A stretch of 43,335 nt of DNA from assembly GCA_964479625.1 (NCBI GenBank), contig CAYZMS010000033.1, positions 1 to 43,335 on the forward strand, given 5' to 3'. The position numbers and the translations under genes were made by a program. The first letter of the stretch is position 1. Every line of letters starts with the position of its first letter. The notes beneath the pieces are model-generated. The model worked only from the letters and a program-made list of their open reading frames with translations, had not been told where the DNA came from and did not search any database. Below, piece by piece: positions 16,584-25,076 of this stretch. Source of the stretch: CAYZMS01 sp964479625 (lineage in GTDB: Bacteria; Bacteroidota; Bacteroidia; Chitinophagales; Saprospiraceae).

Positions 16584-18128
16584 ATGAATAACGAAAAACT
16601 AGAAACCTTAAAAAAACGCACCGCCCTTGCCCAATTGGGAGGCGGGGAAAATCGAATTGCCAAACAACACGAAAAAGGTAAGTTGACCGCCCGGGAAAGA
16701 GTTCATATCCTACTGGATGACGGCTCTTTCGAAGAGATCGGTATGCTGGTAGAACACCGTTGTACTGATTTTGGAATGGCGGAACAGCGCATCCCCGGAG
16801 ACGGCGTGGTTACCGGCTATGGTACGATCAATGGGCGTTTGGTCTATGTTTTTGCTCAGGATTTTACGGTATTCGGGGGTTCCCTTTCAGAAACCCATGC
16901 AGAAAAGATCTGCAAGATCATGGATATGGCCATGGAGAACGGTGCTCCCCTTATCGGGCTGAATGACTCCGGAGGTGCCCGGATACAGGAAGGGGTAATG
17001 TCCTTAGGGGGGTACGCAGATATTTTCTATCGAAATGTCATGGCCTCAGGGGTCATTCCGCAAATTTCTGCGATAATGGGGCCCTGTGCTGGGGGAGCCG
17101 TATACTCTCCGGCAATGACCGACTTTTCTATAATGGTGGAAGGCACCTCCTATATGTTCGTTACCGGACCGAACGTGGTCAAAACCGTTACCAATGAGGA
17201 GGTGACGGCTGAAGAGTTGGGCGGTGCCTCTGCTCACTCCACCAAATCCGGAGTGACCCACCTCACTGCCGCCAATGACCTGCAGTGTCTCGAACAGATC
17301 AAGCAACTGATCAGTTACATGCCCCAGAATTGTGAGGAGCAACCTACCGTTTTACCTTATGCGTTCTCCGATGAATTGCGGCCGGAACTGGATGATATTG
17401 TTCCGGATAGTGCTAATCAACCTTACGACATACGCCAGGTGGTGGAAGGGATAGTCGATAAAGAAACTTTCTTTGAGATCCATAAAGACTACGCCGATAA
17501 TATTGTGGTGGGTTTCGCTCGGTTGGGGGGGCGCAGCATTGGTATTGTGGGGAACCAGCCCATGAACCTGGCTGGAGTACTCGACGTGGATTCCTCCATT
17601 AAGGGGTCTCGTTTTGTTCGGTTTTGCGATTGCTTTAATATCCCCTTGCTGGTTTTGGTAGATGTGCCCGGCTTCTTGCCCGGCACAGATCAGGAATGGA
17701 ATGGAATCATTGTGAACGGGGCAAAGTTGTTGTATGCTTTTAGCGAAGCCACGGTGCCAAGAGTGACCCTGATCACCCGAAAAGCATACGGAGGAGCTTA
17801 CGATGTAATGAATTCCAAGCATATTGGCGCTGATATGAACTTTGCCTGGCCAACGGCCGAAATCGCCGTGATGGGAGCCAAAGGAGCATCGGAGATCATT
17901 TTCCGCCGGGAGATCATGGAAGCCGATGATCCTCAAGCTATGCTCAAACAAAAGGAAGAGGAGTATCAGCGCAAGTTTGCTAATCCCTACCGGGCAGCTC
18001 GTCGAGGGTTCATCGATGAGGTGATCGAACCGCGCTATTCCCGCAGGAAATTGATCCGGGCGTTCTCTATGTTGGAGAATAAGGCTAAGGTTAATCCCAA
18101 AAAAAAACACGGTAATATCCCACTTTAG
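16584..18128 (+). CDS. pccB: Acyl-CoA carboxylase carboxyltransferase (beta) subunit, propionyl-CoA carboxylase type
   Basis: The protein transfers a carboxyl group from biotin to propionyl- or a related acyl-CoA. I use the Met at 16584 (514 residues; MNNEKLETLKKR); the frame opens 33 bases earlier. Two crotonase-like carboxyltransferase halves are visible: an N-terminal half with NDSGGARIQEG and GPCAGGAVYSPA (acyl-CoA site), and a C-terminal half with VDVPGFLPGTDQEWNGII and RKAYGGAYDVM (biotin site). No biotin-carboxylase or biotin-carrier gene is beside it, so the alpha subunit must be encoded elsewhere. Substrate choice between propionyl-CoA and other acyl-CoAs is not certain. Confidence 0.9.
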   Translation: MNNEKLETLKKRTALAQLGGGENRIAKQHEKGKLTARERVHILLDDGSFEEIGMLVEHRCTDFGMAEQRIPGDGVVTGYGTINGRLVYVFAQDFTVFGGSLSETHAEKICKIMDMAMENGAPLIGLNDSGGARIQEGVMSLGGYADIFYRNVMASGVIPQISAIMGPCAGGAVYSPAMTDFSIMVEGTSYMFVTGPNVVKTVTNEEVTAEELGGASAHSTKSGVTHLTAANDLQCLEQIKQLISYMPQNCEEQPTVLPYAFSDELRPELDDIVPDSANQPYDIRQVVEGIVDKETFFEIHKDYADNIVVGFARLGGRSIGIVGNQPMNLAGVLDVDSSIKGSRFVRFCDCFNIPLLVLVDVPGFLPGTDQEWNGIIVNGAKLLYAFSEATVPRVTLITRKAYGGAYDVMNSKHIGADMNFAWPTAEIAVMGAKGASEIIFRREIMEADDPQAMLKQKEEEYQRKFANPYRAARRGFIDEVIEPRYSRRKLIRAFSMLENKAKVNPKKKHGNIPL

Positions 18129-18146
18129 GGTTTAGGGTTATGAGTT

Positions 18147-19046
18147 TTGGGCTATACTCTCCCTCATAACCCCAACCCCCTAATCCACACAGCTATCAGC
18201 AATCAATCATCATTCCTGTTAAAGCTTGCCGTTAGCGCCGTATTTCTTGGTCGCGCATGGCAGCATTTGCGCTGGGATGCTCCTTACCGCGCTTTGCTTT
18301 GGCGGGAAAACTGGATGCGGCCATTGGTCGAAGGCCTGGGGGAGAGCTGGGAGGGATATGTGACCAGTCCTGTCAGCGACCAGTGCATCCAGGCGTGGAC
18401 TTTTGCAGTTGGTTGTTTTTTTGTGATTTCCGGGGGGTGCGTCTGGTTTTCACCCAGGTATAAGAGGTGGATAGCTCTCGCCCTGGTTGTGGGAGGCAGC
18501 CTGCTCGTTTTGCTCAGTTTATTTTATGTGCTGGAAAAGGGAGGTCAATGGCCAATTTTCCTGGAACACAGCTTGCAATGGGGGAGCCCTTTTTTCCTGC
18601 TTTTTTTTATTCGAATGGAAGAAAAACTGGGCAGAGCATTGATATTCGCTATGAAAATAGCTGCTGCAGCTACCTTTATCGGCCATGGCCTGTATGCCCT
18701 GAATATCTTTCCACGACCAGGCGGATTTGTTCAAATGATACTTGACGGTTTAGGAGTAGAAGAAACCCAGGCCATTGCCATCCTGAAGGTAGCGGGGATA
18801 TTAGACTTTATTTCGGCCAGTTTGATCTTCCTTTCGCCCCGCTGGGCACGGATTGGCTTATTTTATATGTTGGTCTGGGGAGCAGCAACGGCTTTTGCCC
18901 GCATTGTTGCACATTGGCATTCCGCATTCTGGCTGTCTACGCTTGAACAGTGGACGCATGAGTTTATTTTCCGGTTTCCCCATTTTCTTATCCCTTTATT
19001 TCTGTTGTTAAATCTGAAAAAGGGGAATACCTCAATGCGAAGTTGA
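18147..19046 (+). CDS. DoxX-like multi-pass membrane protein
   Basis: About seven or eight hydrophobic segments run through 299 residues, in two similar halves: FLLKLAVSAVFLGRAWQHL near the start and ALIFAMKIAAAATFIGHGLYAL in the middle. Each is a first helix ending in a polar GxAxxHL or GHGLYAL sequence, which suggests an internal duplication of a four-helix DoxX-like unit. No function is known. The start is uncertain: the frame begins at a TTG (18147) 18 bases after the carboxylase stop, with no ATG near the first helix. The gene ends 13 bases before the convergent pfkA stop. Confidence 0.7.
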   Translation: MGYTLPHNPNPLIHTAISNQSSFLLKLAVSAVFLGRAWQHLRWDAPYRALLWRENWMRPLVEGLGESWEGYVTSPVSDQCIQAWTFAVGCFFVISGGCVWFSPRYKRWIALALVVGGSLLVLLSLFYVLEKGGQWPIFLEHSLQWGSPFFLLFFIRMEEKLGRALIFAMKIAAAATFIGHGLYALNIFPRPGGFVQMILDGLGVEETQAIAILKVAGILDFISASLIFLSPRWARIGLFYMLVWGAATAFARIVAHWHSAFWLSTLEQWTHEFIFRFPHFLIPLFLLLNLKKGNTSMRS

Positions 19047-19059
19047 GTTAGCCTTGAAG

Positions 19060-20049
19060 TTAACGCGCCAGGATTTCCGCCATTCGAATAAAGTCTTTAT
19101 GGATGGGTTTTTGCTTGGAAACGGCATCAATAAAGGGGGTATACTTTATTTTATCATTGACTACCCCGGCCATTACATTATGCTCTCCTTTCAAAAGACC
19201 ATTGACGGCGGCATAGCCCAACCTGCTGGCCAGGATACGGTCGACGGAGCTTGGGGCACCACCTCGCTGGAGATGACCAATAATAGTGACCTTGATATCG
19301 AAATCCCTAATATCTTCTTTTATTTTTTCGGCGATTTCCGTAGCGCTTCCGTTTTTATTGCCTTCCGCCACTATGATAAGGCTGAATAATTTCTTGCGCC
19401 GGGCATGGGTTCGCAACCTGGTTTGTAATTCTGTCAGATCAATATCCTTTTCGGGAATTAGTACACTTTCTGCTCCACTGCTGATGGCTGTGTGCAGGGC
19501 GATAAACCCGGCATGCCGTCCCATAACTTCCACGAAAAAAACTCGGTTATGGGAATCAGCCGTATCCCTTATCCGATCTACAGCTTCGACGGCCGTGTTA
19601 ACGGCAGTATCAAAGCCGATCGTCAAATCGGTTCCATAAAGGTCGTTATCTATAGTACCCGGAACCCCAATAATGGGTAGGTTGTATTCTTCCGAAAAGA
19701 TCTGGGCCCCAGTAAAGGTCCCGTCTCCTCCGATGGCGATCAGGGCGTCGATCTCATAGGCCATTAGGGACTCGAAGGCTTGTTTGCGACCTTCCCGGGT
19801 TCGAAATCGTTGGCTCCTTGCAGTCTTTAGAACGGTGCCCCCCCTGTGGATGATATTGGCCACATCTTTTGGTTCGAATCGTTGAATATCACATTCGATC
19901 ATACCTTCATATCCCCTGAGGATGCCATAGATGTGCAGGTTATTATAGGAGGCAGTTCGCACTACGGCCCGCACGGCGGCATTCATGCCTGGGGCATCGC
20001 CTCCAGAAGTGAATACGGCTATTCGTTTTATGTTTTTATCTGTTGCCAT
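19060..20049 (-). CDS. pfkA: ATP-dependent 6-phosphofructokinase
   Basis: The enzyme phosphorylates fructose 6-phosphate in glycolysis. The 329-residue length and motifs fit the bacterial PfkA group: TSGGDAPGMNA near the N-terminus, GGDGTF at 107-112 and PGTIDND at 130-136 with catalytic aspartates 134 and 136, plus MGRHAGFIA. Gly at the fourth position of GGDG, rather than Asp, indicates ATP and not pyrophosphate as donor. The C-terminal HLQRGGAPSS is also present. It lies 210 bases downstream of a sugar kinase gene on the same strand, with a possible terminator between. Confidence 0.96.
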   Translation of the reverse strand: MATDKNIKRIAVFTSGGDAPGMNAAVRAVVRTASYNNLHIYGILRGYEGMIECDIQRFEPKDVANIIHRGGTVLKTARSQRFRTREGRKQAFESLMAYEIDALIAIGGDGTFTGAQIFSEEYNLPIIGVPGTIDNDLYGTDLTIGFDTAVNTAVEAVDRIRDTADSHNRVFFVEVMGRHAGFIALHTAISSGAESVLIPEKDIDLTELQTRLRTHARRKKLFSLIIVAEGNKNGSATEIAEKIKEDIRDFDIKVTIIGHLQRGGAPSSVDRILASRLGYAAVNGLLKGEHNVMAGVVNDKIKYTPFIDAVSKQKPIHKDFIRMAEILAR

Positions 20050-20216
20050 GAATTACTTCGCTCTACATTCTCAATACACTCCGGGATGGAATTTTTAGTC
20101 CGGAGGTTCGGTTCATCAATTGATCACTTAAACCGGGGCCAGACCGTTTTACTGATGGCTACCGTTTAAATCGGACCGCTGTATTTTCTGACCTGCAAAA
20201 ATGTCATTTTACTTTT

Positions 20217-20246
20217 AAAAACCCTTGAGGATTTGTAGCGGTTTTT
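20217..20246 (-). terminator. Possible terminator after the sugar kinase gene
   Basis: AAAAACC (20217-20223) and GGTTTTT (20240-20246) form a stem around a 16-base loop just downstream of the kinase stop. The long loop and short stem make it only moderately convincing. Confidence 0.4.
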
Positions 20247-20259
20247 CAAAATGAACTTT

Positions 20260-21114
20260 CTATATATCCGGAAATTCAAGATGAAACTGCACTAGCTCAT
20301 CAATGGGTTTTTTGACAAATTTCCCGGTTTTCATGTTGCGTTCTTCCAGGACAAGGCGGAGTTGTTCCTGAAAATAAAAAGCTATGGAACCAATAAAATG
20401 AATGGGTACCGACATGTGTCCCCGGTACTTACGCACCTGCCGGTCAATAAATTCGGAAAAAGATTTGTAAATGATCTTCTGGATGAAAAAATGATCGATG
20501 TGGTCACTCATAAATTTTGTCAATCCCGCCAGGTAAACATTTGGTTTTTCATCGCTGGAATAAATATACCCCAGGAATTCTTCCTTCCCTCCAGGTACTT
20601 TTTTTTCCAATGCCCAGTGCAGCTCAGGCGGCAATTCACGGTAAAAATAGCTGCGGAGTAGTTCCTTTCCCAGGTGGGCGCCACTGCCCTCGTCCCCGAC
20701 AAAGTATCCAAGGTTGGTCACGTTGTCGGTAATTACTGTTCCATCATAGGAACAGGTATTTGAGCCGGTTCCCATAATACAAACAATTCCAGGTTCCCGG
20801 CCGCAGGCAGCTCTGGCAGCACCGAGCAGGTCGTGTTTGACCTGTACCGAGGCATTGGGAGCTACTTTTTCCAGTGCGGTAGAAATGCGCTTGCGTTTTT
20901 CGTCGTCCCAAACGGCAGTCCCGTAATAGAATATTTTTTCGATTTCTTCAAAAGCGACCTTTTCGACCCTAAAGGCCTCCTTCACATTGGAATAGATCGT
21001 TTCTTCATCATGATATATGGGGTTAAAGCCCATAGTGTGCATCAACCGCTGCTTTTCTTCACTAATGATGACCCAGTCTGCTTTTGTGGACCCGCTGTCG
21101 GCAACTACGATCAT
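20260..21114 (-). CDS. BadF/BadG/BcrA/BcrD-type sugar kinase, probable N-acetylglucosamine kinase
   Basis: The 284-residue protein has the ASKHA ATPase fold. The phosphate-1 motif ADSGSTKADWV is at the N-terminus, IVCIMGTGSNTC is the second glycine-rich motif (about 110-121), and GYFVGDEGSGAHLGKELL (about 136-153) matches the N-acetylglucosamine kinase-type signature. It would phosphorylate an amino sugar using ATP. The divergent neighbour is a glucosaminidase gene, so salvage of GlcNAc released from peptidoglycan is a reasonable inference. Bacteroidota genomes usually carry this family as a single unlinked gene, so the context is suggestive only. Confidence 0.85.
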   Translation of the reverse strand: MIVVADSGSTKADWVIISEEKQRLMHTMGFNPIYHDEETIYSNVKEAFRVEKVAFEEIEKIFYYGTAVWDDEKRKRISTALEKVAPNASVQVKHDLLGAARAACGREPGIVCIMGTGSNTCSYDGTVITDNVTNLGYFVGDEGSGAHLGKELLRSYFYRELPPELHWALEKKVPGGKEEFLGYIYSSDEKPNVYLAGLTKFMSDHIDHFFIQKIIYKSFSEFIDRQVRKYRGHMSVPIHFIGSIAFYFQEQLRLVLEERNMKTGKFVKKPIDELVQFHLEFPDI

Positions 21115-21206
21115 TTCTTATTGTTCTCTTGGGTTAAAAAAGAAGGTTTGGTTACAAATCCGCGAATAGTCGCAATTTAATCAGTTTTCCCGAAGCACGG
21201 TAAATC

Positions 21207-21225
21207 TAGTGTGATTCTTACACTA
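21207..21225. promoter_or_regulatory. Inverted repeat between sugar kinase and glucosaminidase genes
   Basis: TAGTGT (21207-21212) and ACACTA (21220-21225) form a 19-bp interrupted palindrome in the 272-base divergent intergenic region, about 93 bases before the kinase start and 160 before the glucosaminidase start. It has the size of a dimeric regulator site. The rest of 21115-21386 is AT-rich with no visible gene. Confidence 0.35.
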
Positions 21226-21386
21226 AGTGAAGATCTCCCAGAGAAAGTTTTTATCCCTGGAAAGCTACTCCAGTGGAGCCTTGGATTGTTGAAAAGAATT
21301 TCTTTCAAAAGTGTTTTAAAAAGTTTAAAAATAAAATAAAATGTTTTAAATTTGACTCGATTTACATACTTTAAAACAAATCTACT

Positions 21387-22280
21387 ATGCAAAGCGCCGC
21401 TTATTCGCAATGGAAACCACAGCGGGACAGGACGTTTTCCCTTTTGTCCTGGTTACAACGCAATTGGTTCAACCTGATCCTTGTTTCCTTTGCACTTCAT
21501 ATATTTTTTTTTAAAGATATCAGTTTCCGGCTGCAGCCTGCTTCAGCAGAAGGGTATGCTCAGGCTAGTGCCTACCGGGAACCAATTTCGAGGAATGGTA
21601 TCGGTTTTTTTGGCAGCCTGAAAAAGGCTACTTCAGGACTTACTCCCTTTGCTGCTTCCGAGAAGGGGAGGGTCACCCCTAAAGAAGGGAGTACCGTTAA
21701 TAATTACAGCAGCCCCGCTGTGGGCAAAAGAACAACAGGAAGTATCGGAAATCTTACTCCGGTATTAAGCCCTGACTATAATCAACGCCACCGGGTAGAT
21801 CCAAAAGAATGGAAAGCCAAGGTCCGGATGAGCCGGGATTACGTAAATACATTTGCTCCCATCGCTCAAGCCGAAATGAAGCAATTTGGTATTCCAGCAA
21901 GTATAACCCTGGCACAGGGGCTTTTGGAATCCGATGCTGGGGACAGTCGTTTGGCATTGGAATCTAATAACCACTTTGGGATCAAGTGCCGGTCCAAGTG
22001 TAAAGGTTGTACTTGCCGTAATTACACAGATGATGATGTGTATGATATGTTTAGGGTGTTTCCCTCTGTGGAAGATAGCTACCGGGAGCACTCCCATTTA
22101 TTGACCAGCCTCCGATACGCTCACCTCTTGGATTTGGAACCTGCTGACTACCGGGCCTGGGCTCACGGCTTGAAAAAAGCAGGATACGCTACCGATAAAC
22201 GCTATGCCGAGAAATTGATCCAGATTATTGAGAACCTGCAACTGTACAAATATGACCGTCGTAAGAGGACTTGGTTTTAG
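21387..22280 (+). CDS. Glucosaminidase-domain protein (GH73-like), membrane anchored
   Basis: The 297-residue protein has one N-terminal membrane segment (WFNLILVSFALHIFFF, about 27-42), a low-complexity linker to about residue 145, then a peptidoglycan endo-beta-N-acetylglucosaminidase domain. The catalytic Glu is expected in TLAQGLLESDAG, and SNNHFGIKC is the family's second signature. The stretch after it is unusual: KCRSKCKGCTCRNY has four cysteines in a CxxxCxxCxC order. The C-terminal KRYAEKLIQIIENLQLYKYD is standard. It cuts glycan strands between GlcNAc and MurNAc during wall remodelling. No LysM repeats are present. Confidence 0.88.
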   Translation: MQSAAYSQWKPQRDRTFSLLSWLQRNWFNLILVSFALHIFFFKDISFRLQPASAEGYAQASAYREPISRNGIGFFGSLKKATSGLTPFAASEKGRVTPKEGSTVNNYSSPAVGKRTTGSIGNLTPVLSPDYNQRHRVDPKEWKAKVRMSRDYVNTFAPIAQAEMKQFGIPASITLAQGLLESDAGDSRLALESNNHFGIKCRSKCKGCTCRNYTDDDVYDMFRVFPSVEDSYREHSHLLTSLRYAHLLDLEPADYRAWAHGLKKAGYATDKRYAEKLIQIIENLQLYKYDRRKRTWF

Positions 22281-22353
22281 GTACAAGCTTCCGATTAACC
22301 TACCAAAATCCAGCTCCGATTATTAATCCAACATTTCTTTGTTTTATCCTTTG

Positions 22354-22388
22354 GGCCCTTCTTCTGCGGGAGAGGGGTCTTTCTTTTA
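22354..22388 (+). terminator. Intrinsic terminator after the glucosaminidase gene
   Basis: A nine-pair stem (22354-22362 with 22371-22379, including two G-U pairs) closes an 8-base loop and is followed by TTTCTTTT. It lies about 75 bases after the glucosaminidase stop. Confidence 0.65.
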
Positions 22389-22512
22389 CAGCTGACGCGA
22401 GGGATATATGGGAAAATGGACCAATTTCACTACTTTAAATTTTTAATTGAACAGAAATGAAAGGGCGCTAGGTACGGACGTCCTCCATTGTATCCAATTT
22501 TAAAAATGCTAG

Positions 22513-23019
22513 GTGGGAATGATGCTGGCTAATTTTATTGATCGCTTGAATGAACAGATAGGGCGGGGGGTGTCCTGGGGCAATGCTGTTTTAGTCATCC
22601 TGGTATGTGTGGACGTTTTCTTTCGAAAGCTATTTAGCGAAACCGCTGCCTGGGTTATGGAGCTGGAATGGCACCTGTTTGCCCTGGTCTTTCTGCTTGG
22701 AGGAGGTTATGCTTTAAAACACAATCGACATGTGCGGGTAGACCTGTTCTATTCCCGTTTTTCGAGTCGGGACCAGGCCTTGGTGGATCTTATAGGCCAC
22801 GTGATCTTTTTGATTCCCTGGTGCCTGGTTTTGGTGTATTTCGCAGGGCAATATGCCTGGGAGAGTTTTTTAATCGGAGAAACCTCTCCTGACCCTGGAG
22901 GGTTAGCCGGAAGGTTCCTGATCAAAGGAGTTATAAGCCTGGGTTTCCTTTTATTGTTCCTCCAAGGGGTATCGGAAAGTATTAAATCCTGGAAACAGTA
23001 TAACAAGCAAGCTGGATAA
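22513..23019 (+). CDS. TRAP transporter small membrane subunit (DctQ family)
   Basis: The 168-residue protein has four transmembrane segments and the DctQ hallmark of a charged pair after the first helices (VMELEWHLFALVFLLGGGYALKHNRHVRVDLFY). Together with the large subunit it forms the membrane part of a sodium-coupled TRAP transporter for organic acids or similar solutes. The start is a GTG at 22513 with ATG codons at 22519 and 22522 as alternatives. One base separates its stop from the next gene. No DctP-type periplasmic binding protein gene is in the neighbourhood. Confidence 0.9.
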   Translation: MGMMLANFIDRLNEQIGRGVSWGNAVLVILVCVDVFFRKLFSETAAWVMELEWHLFALVFLLGGGYALKHNRHVRVDLFYSRFSSRDQALVDLIGHVIFLIPWCLVLVYFAGQYAWESFLIGETSPDPGGLAGRFLIKGVISLGFLLLFLQGVSESIKSWKQYNKQAG

Positions 23020-23020
23020 T

Positions 23021-24319
23021 ATGGCAGTATTGGCGATCATCCTGTTCCTGAGTATTTTTTTGCTCATTCTGTATGGTTATCCGGTTTCCTTTACCCTCGG
23101 AGGTATTTCCTTGTTGTACGCCCTCTGTTTCCTGGAGCCGGCTGCCTTTTATGCTCTTCCTCCGCGGATAATGGGGATCATGACAAATTATGTTTTGATC
23201 GCAGTTCCCCTATTTATTTTTATGGGGATCATGCTGGAAAAATCCGGATTGGCAGAACGACTTCTGGAGACTATGGGGATGCTATTTGGTCGTCTCCGGG
23301 GAGGACTGGCCGTTTCGGTGATCGTAGTAGGGGCGTTACTGGCCGCTTCCACCGGGATAGTAGGTGCCACGGTTATAACTATGGGCTTGATCAGCCTTCC
23401 AACTATGCTTCGAAGAGGTTATACACCGGAATTGGCTACCGGAGTGATCGCTGCTTCGGGTACCCTGGGCCAAATAATTCCGCCCTCCATTGTTTTGGTT
23501 TTACTGGGAAGCGTCCTGAATGTTTCCGTCGGTAGTCTGTTCGCTGCAGCTTTGATTCCCGGGCTTTTATTGGTCGGGATTTATATTTTATATATACTCG
23601 TTTTGGCACAGTTGAGACCGGAATGGGCACCGGCAATGCCGGAAGCAGAAATTAAACGCTTCCGCCAAGAAAATTTTCTTCCGAAGTTGATCCAGGCTTT
23701 CATTATGCCTATGCTATTGATCGTGGCCGTTTTGGGGTCCATTTTTGCCGGTCTGGCAAGCCCGACGGAAGCAGCAGCCCTGGGAGCCCTGGGAGCGAGT
23801 TTGCTGACGATCCTTCAAAAGAAACTCAGCCTGGGGGTGGTGAAAACCGTCATCCGGGAAACTACTCATTTAACGAGTATGGTGTTTTTCATACTGTTGG
23901 GGGCCACTACTTTTTCCTTTGTTTTCAGGGAGTTGGGAGGAGATATTTATTTGATCAACCTGATCCGCTCTTCTAGTTTGAGTCCCGGGCTATTTTTAGT
24001 CCTTGTAATGCTAGTGGTTTTTGTTGCGGGCTTTTTCATAGATTTTATTGAGATCATCTTCATTATTGTGCCGGTGGTAGCGCCCATTTTCATCGAAATG
24101 GATATTAACCTGATCTGGATTGGGGTACTTTTAGGGTTGAATCTGCAAACCTCTTTTCTTTCACCCCCCTTCGGCTTCTCCTTGTTTTATTTAAAAGGAG
24201 TGGCCCCACTAGAGATCACCACCAGGCATCTCTACCGGGGGATCATCCCTTTTTTACTTATCCAGTTAGTTTTCCTTTTGTTGGCCGTTTGCTTTCCACA
24301 AATTATTGTTGCTTCCTGA
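23021..24319 (+). CDS. TRAP transporter large membrane subunit (DctM family)
   Basis: The 432-residue protein has about 12 hydrophobic segments. DctM signatures include GYPVSFTLGGISLLYAL near the N-terminus, LAASTGIVGATVITMGLISLPTMLRRGY (about 107-134), GTLGQIIPPSIVLVLLG, and FIDFIEIIFIIVPVVAPI late in the protein. It is the ion-coupled permease of the TRAP system and is transcribed together with the DctQ-type gene one base upstream. The substrate cannot be predicted without the binding protein. The following gene is convergent and only 26 bases away. Confidence 0.93.
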   Translation: MAVLAIILFLSIFLLILYGYPVSFTLGGISLLYALCFLEPAAFYALPPRIMGIMTNYVLIAVPLFIFMGIMLEKSGLAERLLETMGMLFGRLRGGLAVSVIVVGALLAASTGIVGATVITMGLISLPTMLRRGYTPELATGVIAASGTLGQIIPPSIVLVLLGSVLNVSVGSLFAAALIPGLLLVGIYILYILVLAQLRPEWAPAMPEAEIKRFRQENFLPKLIQAFIMPMLLIVAVLGSIFAGLASPTEAAALGALGASLLTILQKKLSLGVVKTVIRETTHLTSMVFFILLGATTFSFVFRELGGDIYLINLIRSSSLSPGLFLVLVMLVVFVAGFFIDFIEIIFIIVPVVAPIFIEMDINLIWIGVLLGLNLQTSFLSPPFGFSLFYLKGVAPLEITTRHLYRGIIPFLLIQLVFLLLAVCFPQIIVAS

Positions 24320-24345
24320 TCAGTGGCTTGCTATAGTCTGGAGGT

Positions 24346-24921
24346 CTATAATATTCGAAAGGAATCCAGAAATGCATCAGAAGCCTTGTTTAAAGAAAGG
24401 AACCGGAAGGTCACGGTCTGGACTGAATAATACCGGTCATCCTTTAGCATAGCTTTGGTTTTGATAACAGCCTGGTCATTGTTGTAATGAATTCGCCAAA
24501 GGTAACCACTGGCATTCTCCAGTTCAGCGGGTGTTTGATAGATCAAGGTTCCATGTACCTGTTCCACTGCAGCCTCTATAGTGGTTTCCCAGAATGCGTC
24601 CAATAAATCAGTGGAATCGGCAGGGATAAAGTTTTTAGGGTAATCACAATAGCTTACCATATAAAATTGGTTTTCTGTCAAGTCTTCTCCCGGATAATGA
24701 TAAAAGGTGTGGTAGGTAATCTTTCCCATGGGAGTGAAAGCCGTGTCAACATGCAATTCCATTGGTCCCGGTGTTCTAACACTAAATCCTCCGTCCATAT
24801 CGGTAAAGGTTTCCCAGGTGTCAGGATCTGTGCGGTGCAAACTATCGGTGACCTGAGCCCGTAAAGGCGATACGGCAAACCAAAAGCAAACTAACAGCAT
24901 GAGTTTTTCCATATATTTCAT
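24346..24921 (-). CDS. Secreted protein of unknown function
   Basis: The 191-residue protein has a clear signal peptide (LMLLVCFWFAVSPLRAQ, cut after about residue 22). The mature part begins with a GGFSVRTPGPMELHVDT segment, a pattern seen in many small secreted Bacteroidota proteins of PsbP-like appearance in which a strand reading 'FSVxxPGxP' opens the domain. The remainder is alternating strands and helices with a single Cys. I assign no function. It is convergent with the TRAP operon and lies alone on its strand. Confidence 0.7.
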   Translation of the reverse strand: MKYMEKLMLLVCFWFAVSPLRAQVTDSLHRTDPDTWETFTDMDGGFSVRTPGPMELHVDTAFTPMGKITYHTFYHYPGEDLTENQFYMVSYCDYPKNFIPADSTDLLDAFWETTIEAAVEQVHGTLIYQTPAELENASGYLWRIHYNNDQAVIKTKAMLKDDRYYSVQTVTFRFLSLNKASDAFLDSFRIL

Positions 24922-25046
24922 TCATTGACGTAGCTATTCAAAATCCAGTAGACTGGACCACTGCTGTATCGGTTGGTTTGAAGTCAAAATTTAAGTTAAA
25001 ATTATTTGCAGGGAGAAAGACTTCCAGTTCAGAAAATCGCCTTACC

Positions 25047-25067
25047 TTAGTTTAAAATCAAAACTAA
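25047..25067. promoter_or_regulatory. Candidate NrtR operator upstream of pncB
   Basis: TTAGTTT (25047-25053) and AAACTAA (25061-25067) form a perfect 7-base inverted repeat with a 7-base centre, 21 bp in total, ending 9 bases before the pncB start codon. NrtR regulators bind palindromes of about this length at NAD-biosynthesis genes, and an NrtR-like gene is the second gene of this unit. Confidence 0.5.
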
Positions 25068-25076
25068 CTATTTGGA

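Noticed and set aside
19060..20049. Pyrophosphate-dependent phosphofructokinase
   Set aside because: The motif is GGDG, not GGDD, which marks the ATP-dependent type.
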